Shown piece after piece: positions 9,175 through 18,303 of a stretch of DNA of 64,000 nt. The notes under the pieces are model-generated. The model was not told where the DNA came from. It saw nothing but the letters and a program-made list of their open reading frames with translations, and ran no database searches. The stretch is from Williamsia sp. 1138 (lineage in GTDB: Bacteria > Actinomycetota > Actinomycetes > Mycobacteriales > Mycobacteriaceae). The stretch spans positions 109,280 to 173,279 of the forward strand of contig NZ_MJEJ02000041.1 of NCBI RefSeq assembly GCF_002095435.2, written 5' to 3'. The position numbers were made by a program, and so were the translations under genes. Each line of letters starts with the position of its first letter. The stretch's first letter is position 1.

Positions 9175-10215
9175 TCAGATCGGCTTGAACTCGTCGACGA
9201 GCCAGTGGCCGTCGACGTGGACGAGATTGACTTGGACGGTGCTGGCCACCTTGGTCGGTTGCGGGTTGTCGACAGTGGTAGTGGTCTGGTTGATGAATAC
9301 CAGGACTGTGGCGTTGTGTGCATCCGCGGAGACGACACCGGCGCCGACTGCTTCGGCTTGGGTGTCGACCTTCTTTTCTTTTGCGGCGGGTATCACGACC
9401 TCTTTGGTGTATTTCGAGTAGTAGTCCAGGAAGCCGCCAGTCAGGGTTTTGGCCGCCGAATTGAGATCTGCCTCGACGCTGTCGGGTTGGTAGGACAGCA
9501 GCGCGACGGTACTTGACTGCGCTACTCTCGCCACGTCGTCGTACGCCGCCGCGGAGGCCTGGTCCTGGCGGTATTGGTCGAAATACTGCGTCGCCACCAG
9601 TGTGCCTACCGCCAGGACCGTGGCGGCCAAGACGCCGATCGACCAACCGATCGTTCGAGTCGGCGCGGCTCGGTCTGTTGTGATGACCCTTGTTCCGTGA
9701 ATTATGTCGGCAAATGTTCGACGCTTCCGATCGCGCAGGGGGTAGAACCATCCGACCAAGAGCGGGACAGTGTCGATCACGTGTGTCACCTGACGTGCCC
9801 CGGACCGGACGATACCGATCGGATCACCGGTTTCCGCGCTTTCGGTGGTGATGGACATCGCCGACTTTCCCATCGTAAGACCGGAACGCCCTTGTAGAAC
9901 AACTACATTGAAAACGAGAAAACCTACGATTGCGACGGCGGCGATCCCGCATACGATTGTTGGCCACGTCTCGACTCCAGTGGTCAGGATGATCCCCACA
10001 AGGGAAGTGATGGCGATCGCGGGTAACACCACATCGATGCCGTACGCGTAGAGTTGGCGGCTCCACGATGCGTAGGTAATCGTGTCGTTGTCCATATCGT
10101 TGTCGGGGTCACTGGTAGCGCGGTCGTCGGTGCCGGGTGACGTGCCCGGTTCATCTGGCGTGGTGATCAGCCCGTCGTCGGGAGCGTCTGTGGAGAGTTC
10201 GGTGTCGGTGGTCAT
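9175..10215 (-). CDS. RDD-domain/Mce-associated membrane protein fusion
   Basis: This is a 346-residue protein. An acidic N-terminal tail of about 45 residues is followed by an RDD domain (SWSRQLYAYGIDVVLPA, then two membrane segments, LTMGKSAMSI, DRKRRTFADIIHGTRVI). A third membrane segment (GWSIGVLAATVLAVGTLVATQ) leads into an extracytoplasmic Mce-associated domain ending in NLVHVDGHWLVDEFKPI. Mce-associated (Mas) proteins stabilise or assist Mce complexes, and fusion to RDD is a recognised variant. It is the last gene of the mce operon and overlaps the preceding gene (ATGA). Confidence 0.85.
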   Translation of the reverse strand: MTTDTELSTDAPDDGLITTPDEPGTSPGTDDRATSDPDNDMDNDTITYASWSRQLYAYGIDVVLPAIAITSLVGIILTTGVETWPTIVCGIAAVAIVGFLVFNVVVLQGRSGLTMGKSAMSITTESAETGDPIGIVRSGARQVTHVIDTVPLLVGWFYPLRDRKRRTFADIIHGTRVITTDRAAPTRTIGWSIGVLAATVLAVGTLVATQYFDQYRQDQASAAAYDDVARVAQSSTVALLSYQPDSVEADLNSAAKTLTGGFLDYYSKYTKEVVIPAAKEKKVDTQAEAVGAGVVSADAHNATVLVFINQTTTTVDNPQPTKVASTVQVNLVHVDGHWLVDEFKPI

Positions 10216-11078
10216 GATGCGATGTACTCCATATTCGAGACTTTCAACCAGTCGCCCTGTGGTGCGACTGTGACGCGGACCCGAAACGTTCGGGGCTCTT
10301 CCTGTGCTCCTGCTGAATTAGTGACTTTGGCGGTCGCGGCGATGACAACCTGTGCGCTGTTGTCCGGGTTGACCTTCTCCAGACCTGCGCCGCTGATCGA
10401 TGCGGTGGTGGTGACCTTCGCCTGTTTCACGACGTCGACGAACGGGGCGGCTTGGGGGCTGAATTCTTCCTGCCACTTGCCGGTGGCGTTGTCTAGGATG
10501 CGCTTGATGTCGGCGTCAGCGGAGTTGAAGTTGACTGACAAGATGTTCAGAACGCCTTGCCGGGCGGCCTGGATGTATGCCGTGTGCTTCGCGGTGGTGT
10601 CGTCTGCTTGTTGATGCTTGTCGAAAAAATAGGCACTTAGGCCTATTCCGGCGACGACCAGGGCCACCAATACAACCGCAGCCAGTGGGAGCAGCAGCCG
10701 CCTCGTCTTCGTCGATGTGACCTCGTTGTCCGATGGATCGGAGGCGTTCTGGGCCCCATCGGTGTCTAAGGCTGCGCCGGCGTCCAGGGTCTGGGCGTCA
10801 TCGTCGATGGAGTCTGTCGTCTCGGATGATTCTTCCTTTTTGGTGGCGGCAGTGGTCGACGTCGACTCCAACTGTACCGAGGTGGTCGGTGCGCTGTCGG
10901 TCTTGTGTGCGGCGATCGCCGCGGCCAGCGCGGCTGAGCGTGCTTGCGCAAGTTTGAGTTCGGCCTCGGCTTCGATGGCCCGGGCCTGGGCGAGTTCGGC
11001 CTGTGCCTGTAGTCCGTGTGTGTCAGCGCTGTCTGAGGCAGTCCGGTTCAGCTCTGTGGAGTCATCATTGTCTGCCAT
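10212..11078 (-). CDS. Mce-associated membrane protein (Mas)
   Basis: This 288-residue protein starts with an Ala/Glu-rich helical, probably coiled-coil stretch (residues about 20-60), then an acidic low-complexity region. A single membrane segment (LLLPLAAVVLVALVVAGIGLSAYFF) and a C-terminal extracytoplasmic SnoaL/NTF2-like Mas domain ending in GDWLKVSNMEYIAS follow. Its start overlaps the end of mceF by 31 bases. It likely acts at the membrane face of the Mce assembly. Confidence 0.82.
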   Translation of the reverse strand: MADNDDSTELNRTASDSADTHGLQAQAELAQARAIEAEAELKLAQARSAALAAAIAAHKTDSAPTTSVQLESTSTTAATKKEESSETTDSIDDDAQTLDAGAALDTDGAQNASDPSDNEVTSTKTRRLLLPLAAVVLVALVVAGIGLSAYFFDKHQQADDTTAKHTAYIQAARQGVLNILSVNFNSADADIKRILDNATGKWQEEFSPQAAPFVDVVKQAKVTTTASISGAGLEKVNPDNSAQVVIAATAKVTNSAGAQEEPRTFRVRVTVAPQGDWLKVSNMEYIAS

Positions 11079-12484
11079 GATGTTTCCTTTCGGTTAGGGT
11101 CGTCGTTTGTTGCGACGTCAGCCTGTTTGTATGACTTGCCGTCGCTGCCGACGTAACTGCCGGTGGCGGGGTCGTAGGAGGCGGTGCCGACGGCCGGTGC
11201 TCCCGCAGGCCGCCCGCCCGCGACGGTCGAGGCCAACTGGTCGTATAGGGGGTTGTCTACATAGGGCCTGGGATCACCGATCCACGGGTTTGTTCCTACC
11301 GGCTTGTAGGTTTGGTCGCTCTTGCAGATGTCCACGGTCGGGGCGCGCTTGCCAGGTTTGTCCATGCAGGGGTAGTTGCGTGCCCCGCGACTCGCGTTCT
11401 GATCGTCCTGCGGTAGTGCGCAATACAGTGATTCCGGGGTGCGGACCGGGGAATCGACTGCGGCAGCGCTGCGTCGTTCTGAGGCCGGAAGGAAACCGAC
11501 GGTGCAAGGTTCTGGCAGGTTCAGGTTCAAGTTGAATGACAAGTAGCCAGCTTTGTTCCCGCTGCGGTTCGGATAGGTGATGGTATCCATCGCGGCGGCT
11601 CCGAGCGGCAGGATCACCAGTAACTGTTCCAGGCTCGCGTTGTAGGTCACCGCGACCTGTCCGAGGCTGACCAGATTGGCCAGCAGTATGGGTGCGGTCG
11701 GTTTGAGTTGCTGGAAGAGTTTGGTCGATTCGTCCAACGCGGGCTTTCCCGAGGTGATCAGGTGTCGGACGGTTGCATCGCTGCCGGCCAATTGGCCAGT
11801 GAGTGACTTGACGTTGCCCGACCACTGTCGGATGGCAGGGTCGCTGGCTTCGATGGCACCGAGCAGCGGCGCGGCCCCGTCGATCAATCCAGTGATCGGT
11901 TGCAGATTTGTCGCGGCATCCTCGACGACCGCATGCGTGGAGTCGAGGAGTCGTTGCCAGGTCGGTCCGGCGTTGTTGAAGGCGAGGTAACTCTCGTCCA
12001 CGACGGTCTGGAGTTGGTCACGGGGCAAAGCGTCGAGGCTGGTGTTGACGGTGTCGATCAGCGGCCCGACCTCCTGTGGGACAGAGGTTCTGTCCAGGCC
12101 GATCAGGTCGCCATCACGGAGGTAGGGTTCGTTGTCGTTGCGCGGGACGAGATCGATGAATTGTTCGCCGATGGCCGATCGACTGTGCACGTCGGCGTTC
12201 AGATCGGCTGGTACCGGGGTGTCGCTGGACAGTTTCATGGTCGCCTGGACCCCGGACGGTGTGATGTCGATCTTCTCGACCTTGCCGATCTGTGTTCCGC
12301 GGTAGGTGATGTTGGCCGTCGGGTAGAGCCCGCCGGTGCTGGTGAACTCGGCACGGACCGTGTAAGTCCCCCACCCCGCAAGGGTCGGTACCTGCAGATA
12401 CTTGACCGCCATTGTGACCACGGCCACCATGGTCAGCGCGGAGAAGATCACCAGCTGGATTCGGATGAATCTCGAGAGTTGCAC
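11048..12484 (-). CDS. mceF: Mce-family protein MceF
   Basis: The 478-residue product has one N-terminal membrane anchor (IQLVIFSALTMVAVVTMAVKYL) and an MCE domain beginning TYTVRAEFTSTGGLYPTANITYRGTQIGKV, followed by the long helical and Pro-rich tail typical of MceF. It forms part of the hetero-hexameric periplasmic needle that carries lipids to the YrbE permease. It is the sixth mce gene in order, 2 bases after mceE. The Pro/Gly-rich C-terminus (DPRPYVDNPLYDQLAS onward) is typical for the family. Confidence 0.92.
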   Translation of the reverse strand: MQLSRFIRIQLVIFSALTMVAVVTMAVKYLQVPTLAGWGTYTVRAEFTSTGGLYPTANITYRGTQIGKVEKIDITPSGVQATMKLSSDTPVPADLNADVHSRSAIGEQFIDLVPRNDNEPYLRDGDLIGLDRTSVPQEVGPLIDTVNTSLDALPRDQLQTVVDESYLAFNNAGPTWQRLLDSTHAVVEDAATNLQPITGLIDGAAPLLGAIEASDPAIRQWSGNVKSLTGQLAGSDATVRHLITSGKPALDESTKLFQQLKPTAPILLANLVSLGQVAVTYNASLEQLLVILPLGAAAMDTITYPNRSGNKAGYLSFNLNLNLPEPCTVGFLPASERRSAAAVDSPVRTPESLYCALPQDDQNASRGARNYPCMDKPGKRAPTVDICKSDQTYKPVGTNPWIGDPRPYVDNPLYDQLASTVAGGRPAGAPAVGTASYDPATGSYVGSDGKSYKQADVATNDDPNRKETSWQTMMTPQS

Positions 12485-12486
12485 TA

Positions 12487-13632
12487 CTACCCACCTCCGG
12501 TGACGGGGTCGGTCAATGGATTTGGGGTTCCGAGACCGGGCTGGCGGACCTTCGTTCTACCCATCGCAGTCTCCAGCGCCGTGAGCTGGCCTTCGACCGG
12601 TGTGCCCTGCAGCATGGAGTTGTCGATCCGCCCCAGCGTCAGATCGATGATCGCCGACAGGTTCGCGTAGTCGCCGCGCACCCACTTCGACAGAGTTGTC
12701 TCCGGCCACGGCCAGGTGGCGTACAGCCCGAACGCCTTGGTGAGGTCGTCGCCGGGGGAATCAGCCAGCGCCTTCATCACCGGGCCCAGGTTGCGCAGAT
12801 TGTCGATGATGTCGTTCTTGCTCGCGGTGAGGACCTCGTCGCTCACCGCCGCAAAGTCACCGACGACCTGGACAGCACCGAGAATGTTCGCGCGTTGCTT
12901 GTTGAGCACCTCAAGGGCCGGAGGGATGGCCTTGAGAGCATTGGCGAGGACGTCGGTCTGCCGATTGACGTTCTCCGACAGCCGGTTCAAGCCCTCCATC
13001 GCTGAGATGATGTCGTCTTTCTGGTTCACCAGGCGATCGGAGAAGGTATCGAGATCACCGAGCAGAGACCGCACCTGGGACTCGCGTCCGGACAGAGCGG
13101 CATTGACCTCACCGGTGATCTCTTGGATCTGGCCCAGGCCACTGCCGTTGAACACAGTTGATACGACGGCCAGAGTCTGTTCGGTGGTCGGGTAGTTCGC
13201 CGCCCGCTCCAGTGGGATCGTGTCGCCATCGACGAGCCGACCTTCAGGCCTGGCTTCGATCGGAGGAGCAAGTTCGATGTGCTGGCTGCCGAGCAAACTT
13301 GTCTGACCCACGGTGGCCGTGGAGTTTGCGGGAAGCTCGACGTCCTCGGCGAGGGAGACGGTTACCCGGGCGTGCCAGCCTTCCCGCTGGATGTCGGTGA
13401 CGTTTCCGACCGTGACGTCAGCAACCCGCACTCGTGAGTTTTGTTCTATGGCAGTGACATCGGGCATTTGGATGTACACGTGATAGGCGTCGGAGCCGCC
13501 GCCGGTACCCGGCAGTGGCACAGAGTTCAGACCCCGCCACTGTCCGCACCCGCTGAGTACGAGAACAGCGACGGTCGCAGCGGCGATTGTCATCTTCCCG
13601 CCCAAGGACAAACGCATGATGTGGCGGATCAT
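12487..13632 (-). CDS. mceE: Mce-family lipoprotein MceE
   Basis: This 381-residue protein has a lipobox VLSGC (Cys29), the hallmark of the MceE/LprK subunit. Its MCE domain (YHVYIQMPDVTAIEQNSRVRVADVTVGNVTDI) is followed by a helical tail with repeated LxxLxxxxxxL spacing. The lipid anchor tethers the needle to the outer membrane or cell wall side in the current model of Mce complexes. It abuts mceD directly. Confidence 0.93.
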   Translation of the reverse strand: MIRHIMRLSLGGKMTIAAATVAVLVLSGCGQWRGLNSVPLPGTGGGSDAYHVYIQMPDVTAIEQNSRVRVADVTVGNVTDIQREGWHARVTVSLAEDVELPANSTATVGQTSLLGSQHIELAPPIEARPEGRLVDGDTIPLERAANYPTTEQTLAVVSTVFNGSGLGQIQEITGEVNAALSGRESQVRSLLGDLDTFSDRLVNQKDDIISAMEGLNRLSENVNRQTDVLANALKAIPPALEVLNKQRANILGAVQVVGDFAAVSDEVLTASKNDIIDNLRNLGPVMKALADSPGDDLTKAFGLYATWPWPETTLSKWVRGDYANLSAIIDLTLGRIDNSMLQGTPVEGQLTALETAMGRTKVRQPGLGTPNPLTDPVTGGG

Positions 13633-14901
13633 CTAATTACCTCCCAGCAGTCCCGGTAGCCCTGCACGAGGGTCGACCGTGCGCGATCGGGTCACCGGTG
13701 CACCGATGTTCGGGTTGAGGAAAGGTTCGGAGTAGTCGACCTGCTCCTTGCGAGCCTGCACACCCTCTACGGGATTCACCCCGAAAGGCGGGTAGTTGAA
13801 CTGGATGCTCTTGAGGACCGGGGCGAGATACTGGACACAGAGTTTGGCGGACTCCTCGGCACCCTTTTGGCTGGCTGCTTGGATGGCACCGCAGATGAAT
13901 TGGACTGGATTCTGGAATTGGGTTACCGCGAGCGCGCCGGTGAGCGCGCCCTGGGCCGGCTGATAGATGTTGAGCGCGTTGGCGAAGGCGTTCGGCGCGA
14001 CGTGGAGGAGCTGTTCGAGGGCTGGTTTGCTGTTGTTGAGGGTCGTGGTGACCTCGGTCAAGCGCTCTACCGCGTGGCTGAGTTTGTCCCGATTGTCGGC
14101 GACAAAGGTTGTGATCTCGTCGGTGACATTGTCGATGTCGGAAAGAGCGCCGCTCAGTTCGTTGTCGGTGTTGGTCAACACCTGCGTCACCGAGGCGAGC
14201 CGTCCGTTAAACTGGACGATCTGCTGATCGCTCGAAGCCAGCGCGTCGACGAAGACCTGGAGATCGCGGATCACCGCGAACAGGTCGTCGCGGCCATCGG
14301 AAAGCGTTGTCATCGCATCGGACAGCTTGGAGACGGTGTCGTTGATCTGCTGGCCCCGCCCGTCGAGATTGTTCGCCGCGGAATCGATGAATCCTCCGAG
14401 CGGGCCGCTGGGCTCGGATGTGGTGGGGGCCAACGACGACGCGAGACGTTCGAGTTGGGCCCGGAAATCGTCCCACTCGACCGGAACTGCGGTCCGGTCC
14501 AGGCCGATCCTGGCGCCGTCCACCATCGTTGGTCCGCTGCCGTATGCAGGAGTCAGCTGGATGGCACGCGAGGACACCAGGCTCGGCGAGAGGATGACCG
14601 CTTTGGCATCAGCCGGTACTTTGACCGACGAGTCATAGTGGAAGGTGATCTTGACCTTGTCGCCCTGGGGAACGATCGTGTCGATCGCACCCACCTTGAT
14701 TCCGAGTACGTAGACGTCGTCGCCCTCGTAGATCCCCGATGCGGTGGGGAACTCCGCTGTGACGGACGTTCGTCCGACCGACTCGTAAAGATGCCAGCCG
14801 CCGGCAACGGCAGCGCCGACGACGAGCACTGCCACCGTCACCACCGCCACGCTCGCAACGGTGCCCAGGCGACCCCACGCCGCTGATAGTCTGCGCTTCA
14901 T
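13633..14901 (-). CDS. mceD: Mce-family protein MceD
   Basis: This 422-residue Mce protein has an N-terminal membrane segment (TVASVAVVTVAVLVVGAAVAGGW), an MCE domain (SVTAEFPTASGIYEGDDVYVLGIKVGAID) and a long predicted helical region. It ends in a short Pro/Gly-rich tail. It overlaps the mceC stop by one base (shared position 14901) and lies between mceC and mceE, as in all canonical operons. Confidence 0.92.
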   Translation of the reverse strand: MKRRLSAAWGRLGTVASVAVVTVAVLVVGAAVAGGWHLYESVGRTSVTAEFPTASGIYEGDDVYVLGIKVGAIDTIVPQGDKVKITFHYDSSVKVPADAKAVILSPSLVSSRAIQLTPAYGSGPTMVDGARIGLDRTAVPVEWDDFRAQLERLASSLAPTTSEPSGPLGGFIDSAANNLDGRGQQINDTVSKLSDAMTTLSDGRDDLFAVIRDLQVFVDALASSDQQIVQFNGRLASVTQVLTNTDNELSGALSDIDNVTDEITTFVADNRDKLSHAVERLTEVTTTLNNSKPALEQLLHVAPNAFANALNIYQPAQGALTGALAVTQFQNPVQFICGAIQAASQKGAEESAKLCVQYLAPVLKSIQFNYPPFGVNPVEGVQARKEQVDYSEPFLNPNIGAPVTRSRTVDPRAGLPGLLGGN

Positions 14902-16070
14902 CAGTTCCCTCCCGTGCTGGGTGTCGCCGGGATGGTCGGGAAAGGCGGCGCCGGTGAACTGGGTACCGGGGTACGCGCGCCACCGCGATCGCTGGGCGGA
15001 ATGGTGCCGGCAGGTGCGTTGTTCCCGCCAGGGACCGGGAAGTAGTTCGATCCGAGCACGCCCGGATTGACTCCTTGCTGCGAAAAGGCGGCATCGATAA
15101 ACGGCTGCAGGAACTGTCCGGGCAGCAAGTTCGGGATGTATGCCTTGAAGAACGGGCCCGACGCCACAGACTCTCCGAGTGAGGTCGCGTACTGGCTCAA
15201 GGGCAACAGTGCGTCGGCCAGATCCTGCCGTCGCCGGCTGAGCATGTCGACCAATGTGTTGACCTTGTCCAGGGTCGGAGCGAGCGTGGCCTGATTCTCG
15301 TCGATCAGACCTCGCAGCTCGGTCGCGACCGAAGACAGGTTGGTCAGCAGGAGGTCGATGGCTTGGCGTTTGTTGTCCAGGGCGCCGAAGAGGGTGTTCC
15401 CGTCCAGGATCAATTGATTGATCTGCGTCGATCGCTTCGACAGTATGTCGGTGACGCCCGATGCGTTCGACAAGAGGTTTCTGAGCAGGTCGTCACGATT
15501 GTTGATCGATGACGACAGCCGAGAAACACCCTGTAGCGCGACATCGAGATTCGGCGCTGTCTTGTCCAGCGTTTGGCTCATCACATCGAGCGATTTGGTC
15601 AACGAACCGGTGTCGATCCCACTGATGGTCGTGGTCAACTCGCCGAGGATATCGGTCAGGATGTACGGCGTCGTGGTGTGATCGAGGTCGATGATTGCAT
15701 CGGCTCCGAGCTGTTCGCCGCCACGCGGCTCGATACTGAGCGCTTTGCTACCGAGCACGGTACTGGTGACAATCGAGGCCTCGGTCTGGGTGCCCAGCTC
15801 CACGCCGTTCGCCGAGAACCGCACGAGGACTTTGTCTCCGGCCAGTTCCATCCCTTCGACGTTGCCGACTTTGACGCCGGCCACCTCGACCGTCGCGCCG
15901 GATCGCAAGCCGGCCGCATCGCCGAAGTAAGCGCTGTATTCCCGGTTGTCGCCCAGGAGCGGGACTTTGTCGTAGTTTTGTGCGCTGATGACAACTGCGA
16001 CGATGAGCACCAAGCCGATGATGCCGATGCGCAGTGTGTTCGGTGATCGCAGCGATTGTCCGATACTCAT
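14901..16070 (-). CDS. mceC: Mce-family protein MceC
   Basis: The ATG at 16070 overlaps the mceB stop (ATGA) and gives the typical start MSIGQSLRSPNTLRIGIIGLVLIVAVVIS with one membrane anchor. The in-frame extension upstream (60 codons) is antisense-like Arg-rich sequence inside mceB and is rejected. The 389-residue product has an MCE domain (YSAYFGDAAGLRSGATVEVAGVKVGNVEG), a helical region, and a Pro-rich tail ending in PTIPATPSTGGN. It is one of the six needle subunits. Confidence 0.92.
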   Translation of the reverse strand: MSIGQSLRSPNTLRIGIIGLVLIVAVVISAQNYDKVPLLGDNREYSAYFGDAAGLRSGATVEVAGVKVGNVEGMELAGDKVLVRFSANGVELGTQTEASIVTSTVLGSKALSIEPRGGEQLGADAIIDLDHTTTPYILTDILGELTTTISGIDTGSLTKSLDVMSQTLDKTAPNLDVALQGVSRLSSSINNRDDLLRNLLSNASGVTDILSKRSTQINQLILDGNTLFGALDNKRQAIDLLLTNLSSVATELRGLIDENQATLAPTLDKVNTLVDMLSRRRQDLADALLPLSQYATSLGESVASGPFFKAYIPNLLPGQFLQPFIDAAFSQQGVNPGVLGSNYFPVPGGNNAPAGTIPPSDRGGARTPVPSSPAPPFPTIPATPSTGGN

Positions 16071-17092
16071 TCTGGTGTGCACCTCCCCGCTTGCTGGCCC
16101 GCCAAGTCGATGTAGACGGGATCTCCGTTGGGGCCGTTGACCTTCAAGGTGACATCGCACAAGTAGAAGCTGAAGAAATCGCCGTAGAGGCCCAATCGCG
16201 ACAGCCGTCGGTAGTCGCCGGGCAAACGGCCGAGTAGACCTTCGAACCACTCGCCGTCGTTGTTGATGTTGGTACTGAGCCGGTTTAGTTGGTTGACGTC
16301 GTCGGCGATTGCCGGCCGGGTGGCACCGAGGAGGTCGGCGACCGTTTTCGATGCCCCTGAGACGTGTTCGAGGGCAGCGGCGACCGGATCGGCGCGCTCG
16401 GCGATTCCCGAGACCAGCTGTTGCAGGTTGTCGATCATTGAGTCGAACTGACCGTGGTTACGGTTCACTGTGGTGAGGGTGGTGTTGAGGTTGGTGAGGA
16501 CCGCGCCGATCAGTTGGTCGCGGTCGGCCAGCGAATTGGTGAGCTCGCCGATTTGAGAGAGAACGTTTGCCACGGTGCCGCCTTGGCCTTGGAACACCGC
16601 GATTAGCTCGCCGCTGAGCCGGTTGACGCTGTCGGGGTCCAGAGCTTTGAACAATGGCCGAAAGCCCCCCATCAGGGCGTCGAGATCCAGTGCGGGGTCT
16701 GTCCTTTGAACGGGGATCACCGAGCCTTTGCGTAGCGGCGCCGACGAGCCGACCCCCTCTGTGAGTTCGAGGTAGCGGTCGCCGGTCAGGTTCTTGTAGC
16801 GAATGACGGCGCGGGTCGATTGGGTCAGTTTCACATCTCGGTCCAGTGTGAAGTCGACGTTGGCCCGGACGTTGCCGGCCACCGACACCCCGGTCACACG
16901 TCCCACCTCGACCCCGGCGATGCGGACGAACTCGCCCGATTTCAGGCCCGATGCGCTGGTGAACTCCGCATGGTAGCCGTCCTGTTTGTCGAATCGGAGT
17001 TGACCGAAGACCACGATGATCGCGACCATGAAGAAAATCATCACGATGACGAAGGCCAGGAAACGGATCAGTACCGCTCTGCCGCTGTTCAT
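16067..17092 (-). CDS. mceB: Mce-family protein MceB
   Basis: This 341-residue protein has an N-terminal membrane segment (FLAFVIVMIFFMVAIIVVFGQL) and an MCE domain (YHAEFTSASGLKSGEFVRIAGVEVGRVTG). The helical region ends in a short tail containing FYLCDVTLKVNGPNGDPVYID, as in other MceB proteins. It overlaps mceA by 4 bases and mceC by 4 bases. Confidence 0.93.
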   Translation of the reverse strand: MNSGRAVLIRFLAFVIVMIFFMVAIIVVFGQLRFDKQDGYHAEFTSASGLKSGEFVRIAGVEVGRVTGVSVAGNVRANVDFTLDRDVKLTQSTRAVIRYKNLTGDRYLELTEGVGSSAPLRKGSVIPVQRTDPALDLDALMGGFRPLFKALDPDSVNRLSGELIAVFQGQGGTVANVLSQIGELTNSLADRDQLIGAVLTNLNTTLTTVNRNHGQFDSMIDNLQQLVSGIAERADPVAAALEHVSGASKTVADLLGATRPAIADDVNQLNRLSTNINNDGEWFEGLLGRLPGDYRRLSRLGLYGDFFSFYLCDVTLKVNGPNGDPVYIDLAGQQAGRCTPE

Positions 17093-18303
17093 GGGCGTCC
17101 GGTACCTCCCCCGGCAGAGGTGCCGTTGGTGTAATCAAGCAGAAACGGAGACCCCAGCCGCGGCTTGTCGGTGCCCGGGCCGTTGAGCGGTGCGCCGGTG
17201 TCCATCCGCAGGTAAGGCGCCGGATAGGTATTCCAGCTCTGCGTTGGATAGCAGCCTGGTTTGCCGCCGGGCCCGTTTTCTGCGCTGACCTTCGGCAGGT
17301 TTTCCGGGTAGGTGTAGGCGGCATCGCCGAACAGCAGACCAGCGTCGAGCAGCGCCGAGTAGTTGGTGGCGTCGACCACGGGCAGTTCATTCTTGAACGC
17401 CGTTGCACCGACGTGCGCCAAGCACGCGAAGGTGGGGCTGTACTTGGTGAGCAGCTCGGTGGTGGGGGTGAGCAGCTGCATCGAATTGACGAAGTTGGCC
17501 TTGTTCGGGCCGAGCAGTTCGGTTCCGTTCTGTCCAAAGCCTATCGCCGACAACAGCAGAGCCTCGGTGTTCTTGTCTTCTGCGGAGATCGTTTGGGCGG
17601 TTACCGTCGAGTCGCCGAGGATGCCCATGATCTCGTCACTGACGTCGGCGAGATTGTTGGCAACGACATTGGTGAGGCGCAGATCGTGTTGCAGGGTCTT
17701 CATGTGGGTGTTCACTTCGCTGGTGACGATCTGCGCGTCGGACAATGTTTCGCCGAGCTCCGCGCCTCGGCCGCGTAGTCCGGCGGCGATGCCGCCGAGC
17801 GCTCCATTGAGTTTGGCCGGGTCGACCTTGTCCAACACTGACGTTAGGTTCTCGAAGACCGTGTTGATCTCGGTGGTGACGTTTTGGGCGGAGATGGTGG
17901 CATGGGCGTGCAGAGCGGTTCGTGCCGGTGTCGCGGGGTCGAGGAACTCGACGTACTTGGCACCGAAGACCGTCGTGGGCTTGATGACTGCGACGACGTT
18001 GGCCGGGATCGCGCTGAGCTTGCCCGGATCGATACCTAGCTTCAGGACCGCACGCGAGTTCTCTAGTTCAACTGTCTGCACTTTACCCACCTGCAGGCCG
18101 TGGTATTTGACCTTCGACCCGACGTCCATCACCAAGCCAGATCGCTCTGATTCCACAGTCACACGTGTGGTGTCGTCGAAACCTCCTCGAAACGCCGTGA
18201 CGCAGACTCCCACCACGAGTACCAGCAAGATGATCATGATCAGACCGGCCGTCTTATACGGCGGCGTCTTGCGATGCCCGACCTGTTTGATGCTCATCGT
18301 CAT
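17089..18303 (-). CDS. mceA: Mce-family protein MceA
   Basis: The ATG at 18303 overlaps the YrbEB stop (TGATG), and a second ATG lies two codons later. The longer open frame upstream is antisense to the permease gene and is rejected. The 404-residue product has one membrane anchor (TAGLIMIILLVLVVGVCVTAF), an MCE domain (TRVTVESERSGLVMDVGSKVKYHGLQVGKVQ) and a long helical part with a Pro/Gly-rich end. It is the first needle subunit of the operon. Confidence 0.92.
   Translation of the reverse strand: MTMSIKQVGHRKTPPYKTAGLIMIILLVLVVGVCVTAFRGGFDDTTRVTVESERSGLVMDVGSKVKYHGLQVGKVQTVELENSRAVLKLGIDPGKLSAIPANVVAVIKPTTVFGAKYVEFLDPATPARTALHAHATISAQNVTTEINTVFENLTSVLDKVDPAKLNGALGGIAAGLRGRGAELGETLSDAQIVTSEVNTHMKTLQHDLRLTNVVANNLADVSDEIMGILGDSTVTAQTISAEDKNTEALLLSAIGFGQNGTELLGPNKANFVNSMQLLTPTTELLTKYSPTFACLAHVGATAFKNELPVVDATNYSALLDAGLLFGDAAYTYPENLPKVSAENGPGGKPGCYPTQSWNTYPAPYLRMDTGAPLNGPGTDKPRLGSPFLLDYTNGTSAGGGTGRP

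Noticed and set aside
13867..14886. 339-codon forward frame opposite mceD
   Set aside because: Antisense shadow of a canonical Mce gene.
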